Positions 16,202 through 24,325 of a DNA stretch of 64,000 nucleotides are shown one piece after another. The notes under the pieces are model-generated. The model did no database searches. It saw only the letters and a list, made by a program, of their open reading frames with translations, and was not told where the DNA came from. Position numbers and translations under genes: made by a program. Source of the DNA: VRUE01 sp963702175 (GTDB lineage Bacteria > Actinomycetota > Thermoleophilia > Solirubrobacterales > 70-9); NCBI GenBank assembly GCA_963702175.1, contig OY969721.1, positions 1,364,001 through 1,428,000 of the forward strand, written 5' to 3'. Each line of letters opens with the position of its first letter. Position 1 is the first letter of the stretch.

Positions 16202-17095
16202 ATGGTCGCGGCCTGCAAACGAACAGCCGACTCCTCGCGGTTCCAGCTCTTCATCCTCGGCGTGATCCTCGCCAACGCGGTCGTGCTCGGCCTCGAGACC
16301 TACGACTCGATCGAACGCGAGTACGGCACCACCCTCGAAATCCTCAACGACGTCTTCCTCGGCATCTTCGTGGTCGAGATCGCGATCAGGATCGCCGCCC
16401 ACGGCAGCCGCCCGCAGGACTACTTCAAGAGCGGCTGGAACGTCTTCGACTTCGTCGTGATCGGCGCCGCCCTCCTCCCCGGCCTGCGCCAGAACGCAAC
16501 GGTGCTGCGACTGCTGCGACTGCTACGGATCGTCCGGGTCGTCAGCATCTTTCCCGACCTGCGCTTCCTGATCCGCGGCATGGCGACCAGCCTGCCGCCG
16601 ATCGGCAGCATGGCGATGCTCACCTCGCTGCTGATCTACATCTACGGGATCCTCGGCTGGATCTTCTTCGCCGACACCGAACCCGAGCACTGGGGTGACA
16701 TCGGGGAGGCGATGCTCTCGCTCTTCATCGTGCTGACCCTGGAGAGCTGGCCGGAAATCATGGGCGCGGTCATCGACGTCCACCCCTGGGCCTGGATCTA
16801 CTTCGTCAGTTACGTCCTGATCGCCTCGTTCCTGCTGATCAACATGGTTATCGCGATCCTTATCAACAGCCTCGAGGAGGTACGGGCGATGGAGGCAATC
16901 GAGGAACGCCTCAACCGCCGCCGCGACGAACGCGAGGCCGCGGGCGAGCTAGATGGGCAGGCCGCGGCGGAGCGCCTGGCGCGAATTCGCGAAGCGCTCG
17001 ACGAGCTGGAGGAGGAGCTCCACCTCGACGGCCACATCGAGGTGCCGAAAGGCAAACGCGAGTCTCCCCGGATGATCCGCCGCTTCCGGGGCTGA
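16202..17095 (+). CDS. Bacterial voltage-gated sodium channel (NaChBac/NavAb-like)
   Basis: 297 aa, one six-helix channel unit that would work as a tetramer. S4 carries arginines every third residue (R103, R106, R109, R112 in VLRLLRLLRIVRVV). The selectivity filter TLESWPE (179-185) matches the TLESW filter of sodium-selective BacNav channels. S6 is FLLINMVIAILINSLEEV, followed by a charged helical C-terminus (230-275), expected to form the tetrameric coiled coil. It stands alone between the toxin gene and a convergent flippase-like gene. Sodium selectivity is inferred from the filter. Confidence 0.92.
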   Translation: MVAACKRTADSSRFQLFILGVILANAVVLGLETYDSIEREYGTTLEILNDVFLGIFVVEIAIRIAAHGSRPQDYFKSGWNVFDFVVIGAALLPGLRQNATVLRLLRLLRIVRVVSIFPDLRFLIRGMATSLPPIGSMAMLTSLLIYIYGILGWIFFADTEPEHWGDIGEAMLSLFIVLTLESWPEIMGAVIDVHPWAWIYFVSYVLIASFLLINMVIAILINSLEEVRAMEAIEERLNRRRDEREAAGELDGQAAAERLARIREALDELEEELHLDGHIEVPKGKRESPRMIRRFRG

Positions 17096-17142
17096 CGGTC
17101 CCTGGCGTCGCCATACGGCGTCCTCGGTCAGCCGTCTGCGGG

Positions 17143-18174
17143 TCACGCACTACTGTGCGCTCCCCTTGCCGACTTCCCTGCGTCCTTGTCTGACGACGCC
17201 AGTGCCTCGTCAGCCATCCTTTTGTCGTCCTCTGCCTGCTTGACGAGCCCGCGCCAGTCCGTGGTGCGGAAGACGGTGATCATCGCAGCGAAGCCCAGCA
17301 CCAACGACCAGGCCGCCATCGCGATCTGCGTTCCCACCGAGAAGGAGAGGACGGCGGCGCGTGAGGGGCCGTGCAGGGTGGCGACGAGCAGAGCCTGCTG
17401 GGCGCCGGCGCCACCGGGGGTGAAGGGAACGATGGTCGAGATCGCCTGCACGCTCATCACCAGCAGCACGTTGCCGAACGAGCCGCCGATGCCGAAAGCC
17501 TCGAGGAAGAACCAGAAGGCGGCGAAGCGGCAGAGCCAGCCAACCCCCTGCCAGGCCCAGACCTCGCGCAGGTAGCGACGCGGCTGGGTGAGGATCGCCA
17601 GGCCCTGTTTGACCCTGTCCCAGAAGCGCCGCACCCGGTGCGCGAGCAGGTAGATGCCGATCGCGATCGCCACCAGCAGGACCGCGACCGTGATCAGGAA
17701 GACCCGCGGGTGTTCCGCCCAGAAGGCGATCTCGAAGGCAGGCAGGTTCGGCAGGCGCGGTGGCTCCGGCAGCAGCCCCTGGGTGATCGCGTAGAGCAGG
17801 GCGAGTACGCCGATCGTGGTGTCGAAGACCGTCTGCACCAGGAAGGAGGAGGTGACCGCCGGGTAGGAGGAGCCGGGGATCTGGCGCTTGACCAGGAAGA
17901 CCTTGGTCACGTCGCCGGCCCGGGCGGGGACGATCGCGTTGATCCCAGCGCCGGCGAGGTAGGCGGCGCCGAGCTGCAGAAAGGGGATCGGCGCATCCGG
18001 GTAGGCGGCGCGCAGAACGTTGCGCCAGGCCCAGGCGCGGGCGAGCTGCATCCCCAGCAGGAAAGCCAGCGCAAGCGCGAGGGCGCTCCACTCGATCCGC
18101 GAGAGGTTCTCGAAGAACGCCTCGGCGGCGTTGAAGAAGGAGTTGAAGCTGGAGCTGAGATCGGCGCGCGGCAT
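17143..18174 (-). CDS. Lysylphosphatidylglycerol synthase TM region/UPF0104-type flippase-like protein
   Basis: 343 aa integral membrane protein with about eight helices. The pattern of GAGINAIVPARAGDVTKVFLVKR near the start and TIVPFTPGGAGAQQALLV near the end is typical of the LPG synthase TM-region (AglD/YbhN) family, whose members move lipid-linked substrates or phospholipids across membranes. The C-terminal tail is short and charged. It is divergent from the sulfotransferase gene, with only 21 nt between start codons. Confidence 0.87.
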   Translation of the reverse strand: MPRADLSSSFNSFFNAAEAFFENLSRIEWSALALALAFLLGMQLARAWAWRNVLRAAYPDAPIPFLQLGAAYLAGAGINAIVPARAGDVTKVFLVKRQIPGSSYPAVTSSFLVQTVFDTTIGVLALLYAITQGLLPEPPRLPNLPAFEIAFWAEHPRVFLITVAVLLVAIAIGIYLLAHRVRRFWDRVKQGLAILTQPRRYLREVWAWQGVGWLCRFAAFWFFLEAFGIGGSFGNVLLVMSVQAISTIVPFTPGGAGAQQALLVATLHGPSRAAVLSFSVGTQIAMAAWSLVLGFAAMITVFRTTDWRGLVKQAEDDKRMADEALASSDKDAGKSARGAHSSA

Positions 18175-18195
18175 CGCAGCTACACTAGCCCGCTC

Positions 18196-19185
18196 GTGTC
18201 AGAGACCGAGACGCAGATCCCGGCTCCGCAGGCCCCCCGCGACCCCGCCGATGAAGCGATGTGTGTGCGCGCGCGCGAGCGCTACACGGGCGACCGCAGG
18301 TTCCCCTGGCGACGGCGCCGCAAGCGCCACGCCCAGCTCCCCAACCTGATCATCATCGGCGGGCTGAAGTGCGGCACCACCAGCATCCACCACTACCTCG
18401 GCCTGCACCCCGAGATCCAGATGTCGAAGCCGAAGGAGCTCAACTTCTTCGCCCGGGAGCTGAACTGGGACCTCGGGCTCGACTGGTACGCGAGCCGCTT
18501 CGACGGCCGCTTCAAGGTGCGCGGCGAGTCCTCCCCCCACTACACGAACCTGCCCCGCTTCGAGGGCGTCGCCGAGCGCATCCGTCAGCACTGCCCCGAC
18601 GCCAAGCTGCTCTACATGGTGCGCGACCCGATCAAGCGCATCCTCTCGCACTGGGTGCACGCCACCGGCGCCGGCTACGAGACCCGCGAGCTGGTCCCGA
18701 CGCTCTCGCAGCCCGACTCCTCCTACATCCAGCGCTCGATGTACTGGATGCAGTTGCAGCCCTATCTGGAGCGCTTCGACCACGCCCAGATCGAGATCAT
18801 CACTCAGGAGGAGCTGCAGAGCGAACGCGAAGCGACGATGCGCAAGGCGTTCGTCTTCGCCGGCGTCGACGAGAGCTTCACCTCGGAGCAGTTCGACCGC
18901 GAGTGGGAGAAGTCGAGCGCCAAGCAGGGCGGCAAATACCAGCTGATGGAGAGGCTGGTCAAACTGCCGGGCCTACGCTCCTTCGACCGCAACTTCGACC
19001 GCCTGCCGGAGCCGATGCGCTGGCTGGTCGAGAAGGTCGTCCACGACCCCGAGAAGCCGCCGGCGCCGAAGCCGAAGCTGCCCGACGACCTCTTCGAGAC
19101 GATCCGCGGTCGCTTCGGCGCCGACGTCGCCGCCCTGCAGGAGTTCGCCGGCCGCGAGTTCGCCGGCTGGCACGACTACTCCTGA
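18196..19185 (+). CDS. PAPS-dependent sulfotransferase
   Basis: 329 aa. The 5'-phosphosulfate loop GGLKCGTTSIHHYL (about 55-68) and the 3'-phosphate motif YMVRDPIKRILSHW identify a sulfotransferase that moves sulfate from PAPS to a hydroxyl or amine of an unknown acceptor, plausibly a surface glycan or glycolipid. GTG 18196 is preferred: TACACT lies 9 nt before it and the N-terminal extension is short. ATG 18259 is an alternative. The divergent flippase-like neighbour supports an envelope role. Confidence 0.88.
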   Translation: MSETETQIPAPQAPRDPADEAMCVRARERYTGDRRFPWRRRRKRHAQLPNLIIIGGLKCGTTSIHHYLGLHPEIQMSKPKELNFFARELNWDLGLDWYASRFDGRFKVRGESSPHYTNLPRFEGVAERIRQHCPDAKLLYMVRDPIKRILSHWVHATGAGYETRELVPTLSQPDSSYIQRSMYWMQLQPYLERFDHAQIEIITQEELQSEREATMRKAFVFAGVDESFTSEQFDREWEKSSAKQGGKYQLMERLVKLPGLRSFDRNFDRLPEPMRWLVEKVVHDPEKPPAPKPKLPDDLFETIRGRFGADVAALQEFAGREFAGWHDYS

Positions 19186-19189
19186 TCGA

Positions 19190-19237
19190 GCGCGTTCGCC
19201 CTTTCACAGGGCTGCGCACGACAAACAGCGAACGCGC
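19190..19237. repeat. 10-bp hairpin downstream of the sulfotransferase gene
   Basis: GCGCGTTCGC (19190-19199) and GCGAACGCGC (19228-19237) are perfect complements, with an inner CCCT/AGGG mini-stem in the 28-nt loop. It starts 5 nt after the sulfotransferase stop and ends just before the TAGGCT hexamer of the next gene. Its position fits a 3'-end hairpin without a T-tract. Confidence 0.6.
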
Positions 19238-19255
19238 CACTAGGCTCAGGCGACG

Positions 19256-19984
19256 GTGCAGCGACTGATCCCGGACCCAGGCCCGACCACCGTCGAGCAG
19301 CAGCTCGACGGCTACCGGCCCTGGGAGCAGGCCCGGGCCGATCGTCCCTTCACGGCGATGAACTTCGTCGTCACCCTCGACGGGCGGGCGACGATCGGCG
19401 GGCGCTCCGGGCCAATCGGCTCGCAAGCTGACACGGAGATGCTGCAGCGGCTGCGGACCCGCTTCGACGCGGTGATGATCGGCGCCGGCACGATGCGGGC
19501 CGAGCGCTACGGCCACCCGATCGAGGACCAAGCCGAGCGCGAGCGCCGCGAGCAGCTCGGTCTCCCCCAAGACCCCCTGATGGTGATCGTCAGCGGCCGA
19601 CTCGATCTGCCCTGGGACGCACCGCTGTTCACGGATAGCGGCGGTCGGGTGCTGATCTTCACCGCTTCTGAGGCCGAGCCCCCGCCGACTGCCGCCTCGC
19701 TGCAGGTGGTCCGTCACGAGGGTCGGGTCGACCTAGCGGAGGCGCTGCGTCACCTGCGTGGGGAGCGCGGCGTGCGCTCGCTGCTCAGCGAGGGCGGGCC
19801 GCACCTCTACGGCGAGATGCAGGCGCTGGAGCTGGTCGACGAGCTGTTCCTGACGATCGCCCCAAAGTTGGCCGGCGGGGAGGCACCGCGGATCGTCGAG
19901 GGAGAGCTCCCTGGCGTCGCCGAGCTAGAGCTGGCCTGGCTACTCGAGCGCGATGGTGAGCTCTTCGCTCGCTATCGCCTGTAG
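19256..19984 (+). CDS. RibD C-terminal-domain (pyrimidine reductase/DHFR-like) protein
   Basis: 242 aa. The fold is that of the RibD reductase domain: FTAMNFVVTLDGRATIGGRSG, then FDAVMIGAGTMRAERYG and the late LLSEGGPHLYGEM and LFLTIAPKLAGG segments. In riboflavin synthesis such domains reduce the ribosyl side chain with NADPH; lone copies also occur in other reductive pathways. No deaminase domain or other rib gene is nearby, so the substrate is uncertain. GTG 19256 follows TAGGCT by 9 nt, suggesting leaderless initiation. Confidence 0.87.
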   Translation: MQRLIPDPGPTTVEQQLDGYRPWEQARADRPFTAMNFVVTLDGRATIGGRSGPIGSQADTEMLQRLRTRFDAVMIGAGTMRAERYGHPIEDQAERERREQLGLPQDPLMVIVSGRLDLPWDAPLFTDSGGRVLIFTASEAEPPPTAASLQVVRHEGRVDLAEALRHLRGERGVRSLLSEGGPHLYGEMQALELVDELFLTIAPKLAGGEAPRIVEGELPGVAELELAWLLERDGELFARYRL

Positions 19985-19994
19985 CTTTCCGCCG

Positions 19995-21257
19995 ATGGAC
20001 TTCAAGCCCAGTCCCCAGGTCGAGACGCTGCGCGAGCGCATCCTCGACTTCATAGACGCGCACGTCTATCCACAGGAGAGGGAGATCATGGAGGCGCTCG
20101 ACGACGAGGTCGGCCCGGGCGTTCCCTACCCGAAGATCCTGGTCGAGGTTCGCGAGCAAGCCCGCGCCGAGGGTCTCTGGAACCTCTTCATGCCCGACGA
20201 GCGTTACGGCCCCGGCCTCTCGAACTGGGAGTACGGCCTGCTCTGCGAGGAGATGGGGCGCAGCCCGGTCGCCGGGTCGATGGCCTTCAACTGCGCCGCC
20301 CCGGACACCGGCAACATGGAGATCCTCGCCGAGCACGGCTCAGACGAACAGAAGGAGCGCTGGCTCGAGCCGTTGCTCGAGGGCCGGATCCGCTCCTGCT
20401 TCTCGATGACCGAGCCCGACGTCTCCGGCTCCGACCCGACCTTGCTGCAGGCGCGCGCAGTGCGTGACGGCGACGAGTGGGTGATCGACGGCCACAAGTG
20501 GTTCACCTCCGGCGCTGTCGGCGCCGACCTGGCGATCGCGATGGTCGTCACCGACCCCGAGGCCAACCCTTACGCGCGCGCCTCGATGATCTGCGTGCCG
20601 ACCGACGCCCCCGGCTTCAACCTGGTCCGGCCGATCCCGGTGATGGGCCACACGGCCGGGCCCGGCCACTGCGAGATCCGCTACGAAGAATGCCGGGTGC
20701 CCGCCGCCAACCTGCTCGGCGGCCAGGGAATGGGCTTCGTCGTCGCCCAGGACCGCCTCGGCCCCGGCCGCATTCATCACTGCATGCGGGCGATCGGGAC
20801 GGCAGAGCGGGCGCTGGAGATGATGTGCTACCGCGCCAACGAGCGTCAGGCCTTCGGAGGGCCGCTCGGTGAGAAGCAGTTCGTCCAGGAGGCGATCGCC
20901 GCCTCGCGGATGGAGATCGACCAGGCTCGCCTGCTCACCCTCTACGCGGCCTGGAAGATGGATACCGAGGGCAAGCGCGCGGCGCGGCAGTCGATCTCGG
21001 CGATCAAGATCGTCGCCGCCAACATGGTGATGGACGTGCTCGACCGCGCGATCCAGGTCCACGGCTCACTGGGGATGACCGACGACACGCCGCTGGCCGC
21101 GCTGTGGCGCTTCAGCCGCATGCTGCGCCTGGCGGACGGCCCCGACGAGGTCCACAAGATGGTCCTCGCCCGTCGCGAGCTGAACCGCTGGGCGAAGCGC
21201 GCCGAGGCCGAAGCGGCGGGCGAGCTCGACCCCAGGCACGCCCGCCGCGCGATCTAA
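19995..21257 (+). CDS. Acyl-CoA dehydrogenase
   Basis: 420 aa flavoprotein of the ACAD family that introduces the alpha-beta double bond into an acyl-CoA. The FAD/substrate segment CFSMTEPDVSGSDPT, the KWFTSGAVGADLAI strand, and the C-terminal QVHGSLGMTDDTPLA and RRELNRWAK blocks are present. The N-terminal MDFKPSPQVETLRERI and overall spacing resemble the ACAD11/FadE-type branch, often partnered with APH-like kinases such as the one at 33529-34593. It begins 10 nt after the RibD-like gene and is likely in the same transcript. Confidence 0.9.
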   Translation: MDFKPSPQVETLRERILDFIDAHVYPQEREIMEALDDEVGPGVPYPKILVEVREQARAEGLWNLFMPDERYGPGLSNWEYGLLCEEMGRSPVAGSMAFNCAAPDTGNMEILAEHGSDEQKERWLEPLLEGRIRSCFSMTEPDVSGSDPTLLQARAVRDGDEWVIDGHKWFTSGAVGADLAIAMVVTDPEANPYARASMICVPTDAPGFNLVRPIPVMGHTAGPGHCEIRYEECRVPAANLLGGQGMGFVVAQDRLGPGRIHHCMRAIGTAERALEMMCYRANERQAFGGPLGEKQFVQEAIAASRMEIDQARLLTLYAAWKMDTEGKRAARQSISAIKIVAANMVMDVLDRAIQVHGSLGMTDDTPLAALWRFSRMLRLADGPDEVHKMVLARRELNRWAKRAEAEAAGELDPRHARRAI

Positions 21258-21264
21258 GCCGGCC

Positions 21265-21843
21265 TCAGCCGTAGAAGACGACGAAGAAGCCCGCCGGGTC
21301 GGCGGCGGCGGCGTCATTGTCCAGCGTGAAGACGAACGCCTGCGTGCCGGCCGGACAGGCCCCTTTCACGTCTCCGAGGCCGAACTGGGTCGACTGGAAC
21401 TGGGATTCGTTGAAATCGACCGTCGCCTGACCGCCCCTTGGGGCGAAGGGCAGGCCGGAGAAGCAGTAGAGGGCGGTGCCGACGTGGGTCACCGAGCCCA
21501 CGTTCTTTGAGTTCGCCGCGTCCAGGGTGCCGGCCGCGCTCACCCTGGCGAAGGCGACGGGCTGCGCGCTGTCCGCGCTGGGGACGGTGCCGAGAGTGCC
21601 GGCGTTGATGTCGGCGCCGCTCAGCGAGCCATTGGCGACCTTTGCCCCGTTAACCGCTTTGTTCTTGATCTTGCCCTTGGTGATCGCTTCCTTCTTGATC
21701 TTGCCCGTAGTGACCGAGTTGGCCTTGAGCTGGTTGGTGCCGATCTTTTTCGCCGCGATCGCCGTCGCACCCCCGAGGACCAGGAAGACGGCGAGCGAGG
21801 ACATCACGTTGGCGTAGCTGAGCCGCCTGCGTATCTGCTTCAC
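21265..21843 (-). CDS. Secreted low-complexity repeat protein of the Thermoleophilia type
   Basis: 192 aa. It starts MKQIRRRLSYANVMSSLAVF, with a signal helix ending near LGGATAIAAKKIG. A stretch of short repeats follows (NSVTTGKIKKEAITKGKIKN, then KAVNGAKVANGSLSGADI), of the kind that form a beta-solenoid. A C-terminal globular part with two cysteines comes last (ALYCFSGLPF, GACPAGTQAF). Many copies of this type are known in Solirubrobacterales genomes; their function is unknown, and surface exposure is inferred. GTG 21843 is preceded by AAGGAG. Confidence 0.8.
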   Translation of the reverse strand: MKQIRRRLSYANVMSSLAVFLVLGGATAIAAKKIGTNQLKANSVTTGKIKKEAITKGKIKNKAVNGAKVANGSLSGADINAGTLGTVPSADSAQPVAFARVSAAGTLDAANSKNVGSVTHVGTALYCFSGLPFAPRGGQATVDFNESQFQSTQFGLGDVKGACPAGTQAFVFTLDNDAAAADPAGFFVVFYG

Positions 21844-21852
21844 AAGCTCTCC

Positions 21853-22686
21853 TTACATAGACGACGGAGTCGGGCGACCCGTACGGCGCCCGTAGCCCAT
21901 TTTCACCGATCGGAGCCCGCGATGGCAGACTGCCACCAAGTCGAGCGCCTCGGCGAGCGGGGAATCGCGCAACTCGAAGTCGGTGGGTTCGATCGCCGCC
22001 GCCCGAGGGTCCGCTGAGGCGCGCCGCCGCCGCAGTATCCAGTCGTAGAGTCGTTGTCGCAACCGACGCGGGAGCAGGCGACGGGCCCGCAGCGGGTCCC
22101 AGCGCAGCAGCCGGTCGAGGCTCGCCCGCTCGGCGGCAATGCACTCCAGGTAGCGAGCGGAGCCGAACAGGCCGAGCATCTCCACCCGGTCGAAGAGGGG
22201 CGCACAGAGGCCACGCAACTCGTCGGGCGAAAGCTCGACGTAGTGGTAGGGATCGATCACCTCGTCCGGCCGCCCGAAGGTGAGGCGGTTCGGAGTGACG
22301 AAGATCGCGACGCCGTCCGGCTCAAGGACACGTCTTGCCTCGGCGAGAGCACGCTCGGGATCGGGAACGTGCTCGATCGCCTGCACCGCGAGCAGCGATG
22401 AGAAGCTGGCATCGGCGAAGGGCAAGGCGCGCATGTCGCCGGCCTGGGTCTCCCGATCCTGGTGGGCAAGGACGGAGGGGTCAAGGTCGAGTCCGACGGT
22501 CTCGCGCGGCGCCAGCAGCTCGTAGCTGTGGCCGACCCCGCAGCCGACATCGAGGACCCGTCCCTCCGGGAGCAGCTTGGCAGAGAGTGCGTAGGCGGCC
22601 ACGTGGCGCTGCCAGGTCGGGTTGAACCCGCCAACGGCGGTGGTCACCCGCTCGCCTGTGACTCGAGCGCCCACCCGGTCAGCCAC
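21853..22686 (-). CDS. Class I SAM-dependent methyltransferase (Methyltransf_11 type)
   Basis: 277 aa. Motif I VLDVGCGVGHSYELL (about 43-57), the acidic loop VGLDLDPS, and motif IV-V region AVQAIEHVPDPERAL with RRVLEPDGVAIFVTPN form a complete SAM-binding domain. The C-terminal part is basic (RRLLPRRLRQRLYDWI). Its start overlaps the end of the glycosyltransferase gene by 8 nt, and that gene overlaps another methyltransferase, so the three form an operon, probably modifying a glycan or glycolipid. Confidence 0.88.
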   Translation of the reverse strand: MADRVGARVTGERVTTAVGGFNPTWQRHVAAYALSAKLLPEGRVLDVGCGVGHSYELLAPRETVGLDLDPSVLAHQDRETQAGDMRALPFADASFSSLLAVQAIEHVPDPERALAEARRVLEPDGVAIFVTPNRLTFGRPDEVIDPYHYVELSPDELRGLCAPLFDRVEMLGLFGSARYLECIAAERASLDRLLRWDPLRARRLLPRRLRQRLYDWILRRRRASADPRAAAIEPTDFELRDSPLAEALDLVAVCHRGLRSVKMGYGRRTGRPTPSSM

Positions 22687-23428
22687 GGAGCTTGCGGGAT
22701 CGCCAGAGGCCGTGCCGGTGCAGGACGAGCGCCACTGCGGCGCGAAGCGTCTTAACTCCGTAAACGAGCGACGGCAGGAAGCCGATCGAGGAGGTCTCGA
22801 TCGAGTAGCGGCTCGATGCCGGCACCTCGGCGAGGCGAAAGCCCAAGGCGGCGGACTGCATCAGCATCTCCGAGTCGAAGCTGAAGTCGTCGGCGTTGCG
22901 CAGGAAGGGGACCCCGAGCAGCAGCCGACGCGAGTAGGCCCTGTAGCCGGTATGGAGATCGGTCAGCTCGGTGCCCATGACGCGGTTCTCGATCCTGGTG
23001 AGCAGGCGGTTGGCGGCGATCTTGTAGCGGGGCATGCCGTTGGCTCGCGCGGCACCGGAAACGATCATCCGTGAGCCGAGTACGAGATCGGCTTCGCCAG
23101 CAAGGATCGGTCGGATCAGGTCCGGGATCAGGCTCGGCTCATACTGGCCATCGGGGTGGAGCATCACCACAACCTCGGCATCTCCCTGAAGCACGTCGAG
23201 GTAGCAGGTCTTCTGGTTGGCGCCGTAACCGGCGTTGTGCGGGTGCCAGATGACGCGGACTCCGAGCTCCCGCGCCACCTCGATGGTCGCATCGGTAGAG
23301 CCGTCGTCGACCACGATCACCTCGTCCACCCAGTCGCGGGGGATCGCCGCAACCATCGGTGCAAGCGTCGCGGCCGCGTTGAGCGCCGGCATCACCACCG
23401 CCACCTTCCGGCCGGCCCGCTCAGACAC
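22679..23428 (-). CDS. Family 2 glycosyltransferase (dolichol/polyprenol-phosphate sugar synthase-like)
   Basis: 249 aa. The GT-A opening KVAVVMPALNAAATLAPMV, the nucleotide-binding VIVVDDGSTDATIEVA and the DxD-like HPDGQY are intact, and GTELTDLHTGYRAYSR is typical of polyprenyl-phosphate hexose synthases. There is no C-terminal membrane domain. GTG 23428 is chosen because it overlaps the stop of the upstream methyltransferase (GTGTCTGA); the extension to 23497 would lie entirely inside that gene. The donor sugar is unknown. Confidence 0.88.
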   Translation of the reverse strand: MSERAGRKVAVVMPALNAAATLAPMVAAIPRDWVDEVIVVDDGSTDATIEVARELGVRVIWHPHNAGYGANQKTCYLDVLQGDAEVVVMLHPDGQYEPSLIPDLIRPILAGEADLVLGSRMIVSGAARANGMPRYKIAANRLLTRIENRVMGTELTDLHTGYRAYSRRLLLGVPFLRNADDFSFDSEMLMQSAALGFRLAEVPASSRYSIETSSIGFLPSLVYGVKTLRAAVALVLHRHGLWRSRKLRG

Positions 23429-24320
23429 CGCGCGCCTCGACGTAGGCGGTGGCGCCGCGACGACGCAACGCCTCGGCGCCGGCACAGATCGCCGCAAGCG
23501 GCAGCAGGATCAGCGCCGCCGCAAGCGCCGCCGTGCGCGCGGCGGCGGAGATCGGCCGGCGGCGCGCCTCAGGGCGGCGGATCGCGTCGTAGAGGTCGGG
23601 TCGTCCCGGCAGGCGGCCGACCCAGCCGTGCAGCCAGCCGAAGGCGGCCTGGCCGCCGCGCAGGTAGCTCACCCGCTCGACCGCGAGGCCGAGGCCCTGG
23701 ATGCGGGCGAGCAGCGCCGGCGAGGGGACGTGGACCAGGTGGCGCGGGTAGTCGAGCGCGAACCAGCGTTCGCCGAAGGCCTCGGCCTGGACGCTGGCGG
23801 GGTTAGGCATCGCCACCACGATCACACCATCCGACTCGAGCATCGCGGCGGCGCGGTCGAGCGCCGCCCCCGCCCGCGGCAGGTGCTCGAGGCTGTGCCA
23901 GAAGACGACCGCGGCCCAGCGTCCCTCGAGCTCCTCGAGCTCGCGTTCCTCGACCGCCGGGTGCGAGGCCCGGCGGTCGATTCCGACCGCCTCCCGCCCG
24001 CGAGCGCGGAGGGCGTCGAGCAGGGCACCATCGCCGGCGCCGACGTCGAGGATCGGCCCGGCGGGAGCGATCCGGTCGAGGCGGCGGGCCAGGCGACCGC
24101 GCAGGTGGCGGAGCAGCGGGTCGCCGATATAACCGAAGCGGCCGTCGGGGGGCCGGTACCAACCTCCGTAGGCCCGCTCGAGCTCCTCCTCGCCCGGAGC
24201 GGGATCGGTCGTCCAGGCACCGCAGGAGGAGCAGCGGGCGCGACGTCCGCGCCGCTCGGCGCTCGCGCCGAGCGCCACTCCGCACCAGCCGCAGAGACCC
24301 GCGGCCTGCTCGGCCCGCAA
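23421..24320 (-). CDS. Zinc-ribbon class I methyltransferase, TTG start
   Basis: 299 aa. The N-terminal zinc ribbon (CGWC, then CSSCGAW) precedes a SAM domain with motif I ILDVGAGDGALLDAL and the VVFWHSLEHLPRAGAALD segment. The C-terminal region contains a hydrophobic helix (AALAAALILLPLAAICAG). TTG 24320 is chosen: GAGGAG, overlapping the stop of the upstream ccr gene, lies 8 nt before it. No ATG or GTG lies closer. This layout matches methyltransferases found in surface glycan clusters, and it is translationally linked to the glycosyltransferase gene. Confidence 0.85.
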   Translation of the reverse strand: MRAEQAAGLCGWCGVALGASAERRGRRARCSSCGAWTTDPAPGEEELERAYGGWYRPPDGRFGYIGDPLLRHLRGRLARRLDRIAPAGPILDVGAGDGALLDALRARGREAVGIDRRASHPAVEERELEELEGRWAAVVFWHSLEHLPRAGAALDRAAAMLESDGVIVVAMPNPASVQAEAFGERWFALDYPRHLVHVPSPALLARIQGLGLAVERVSYLRGGQAAFGWLHGWVGRLPGRPDLYDAIRRPEARRRPISAAARTAALAAALILLPLAAICAGAEALRRRGATAYVEARGV

Positions 24321-24325
24321 GGCGG

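Noticed and set aside
17371..18195. Long N-terminal extension of the sulfotransferase frame
   Set aside because: It lies antisense over the flippase-like gene; a GTG with a -10-like box at 18196 gives a protein of normal length.
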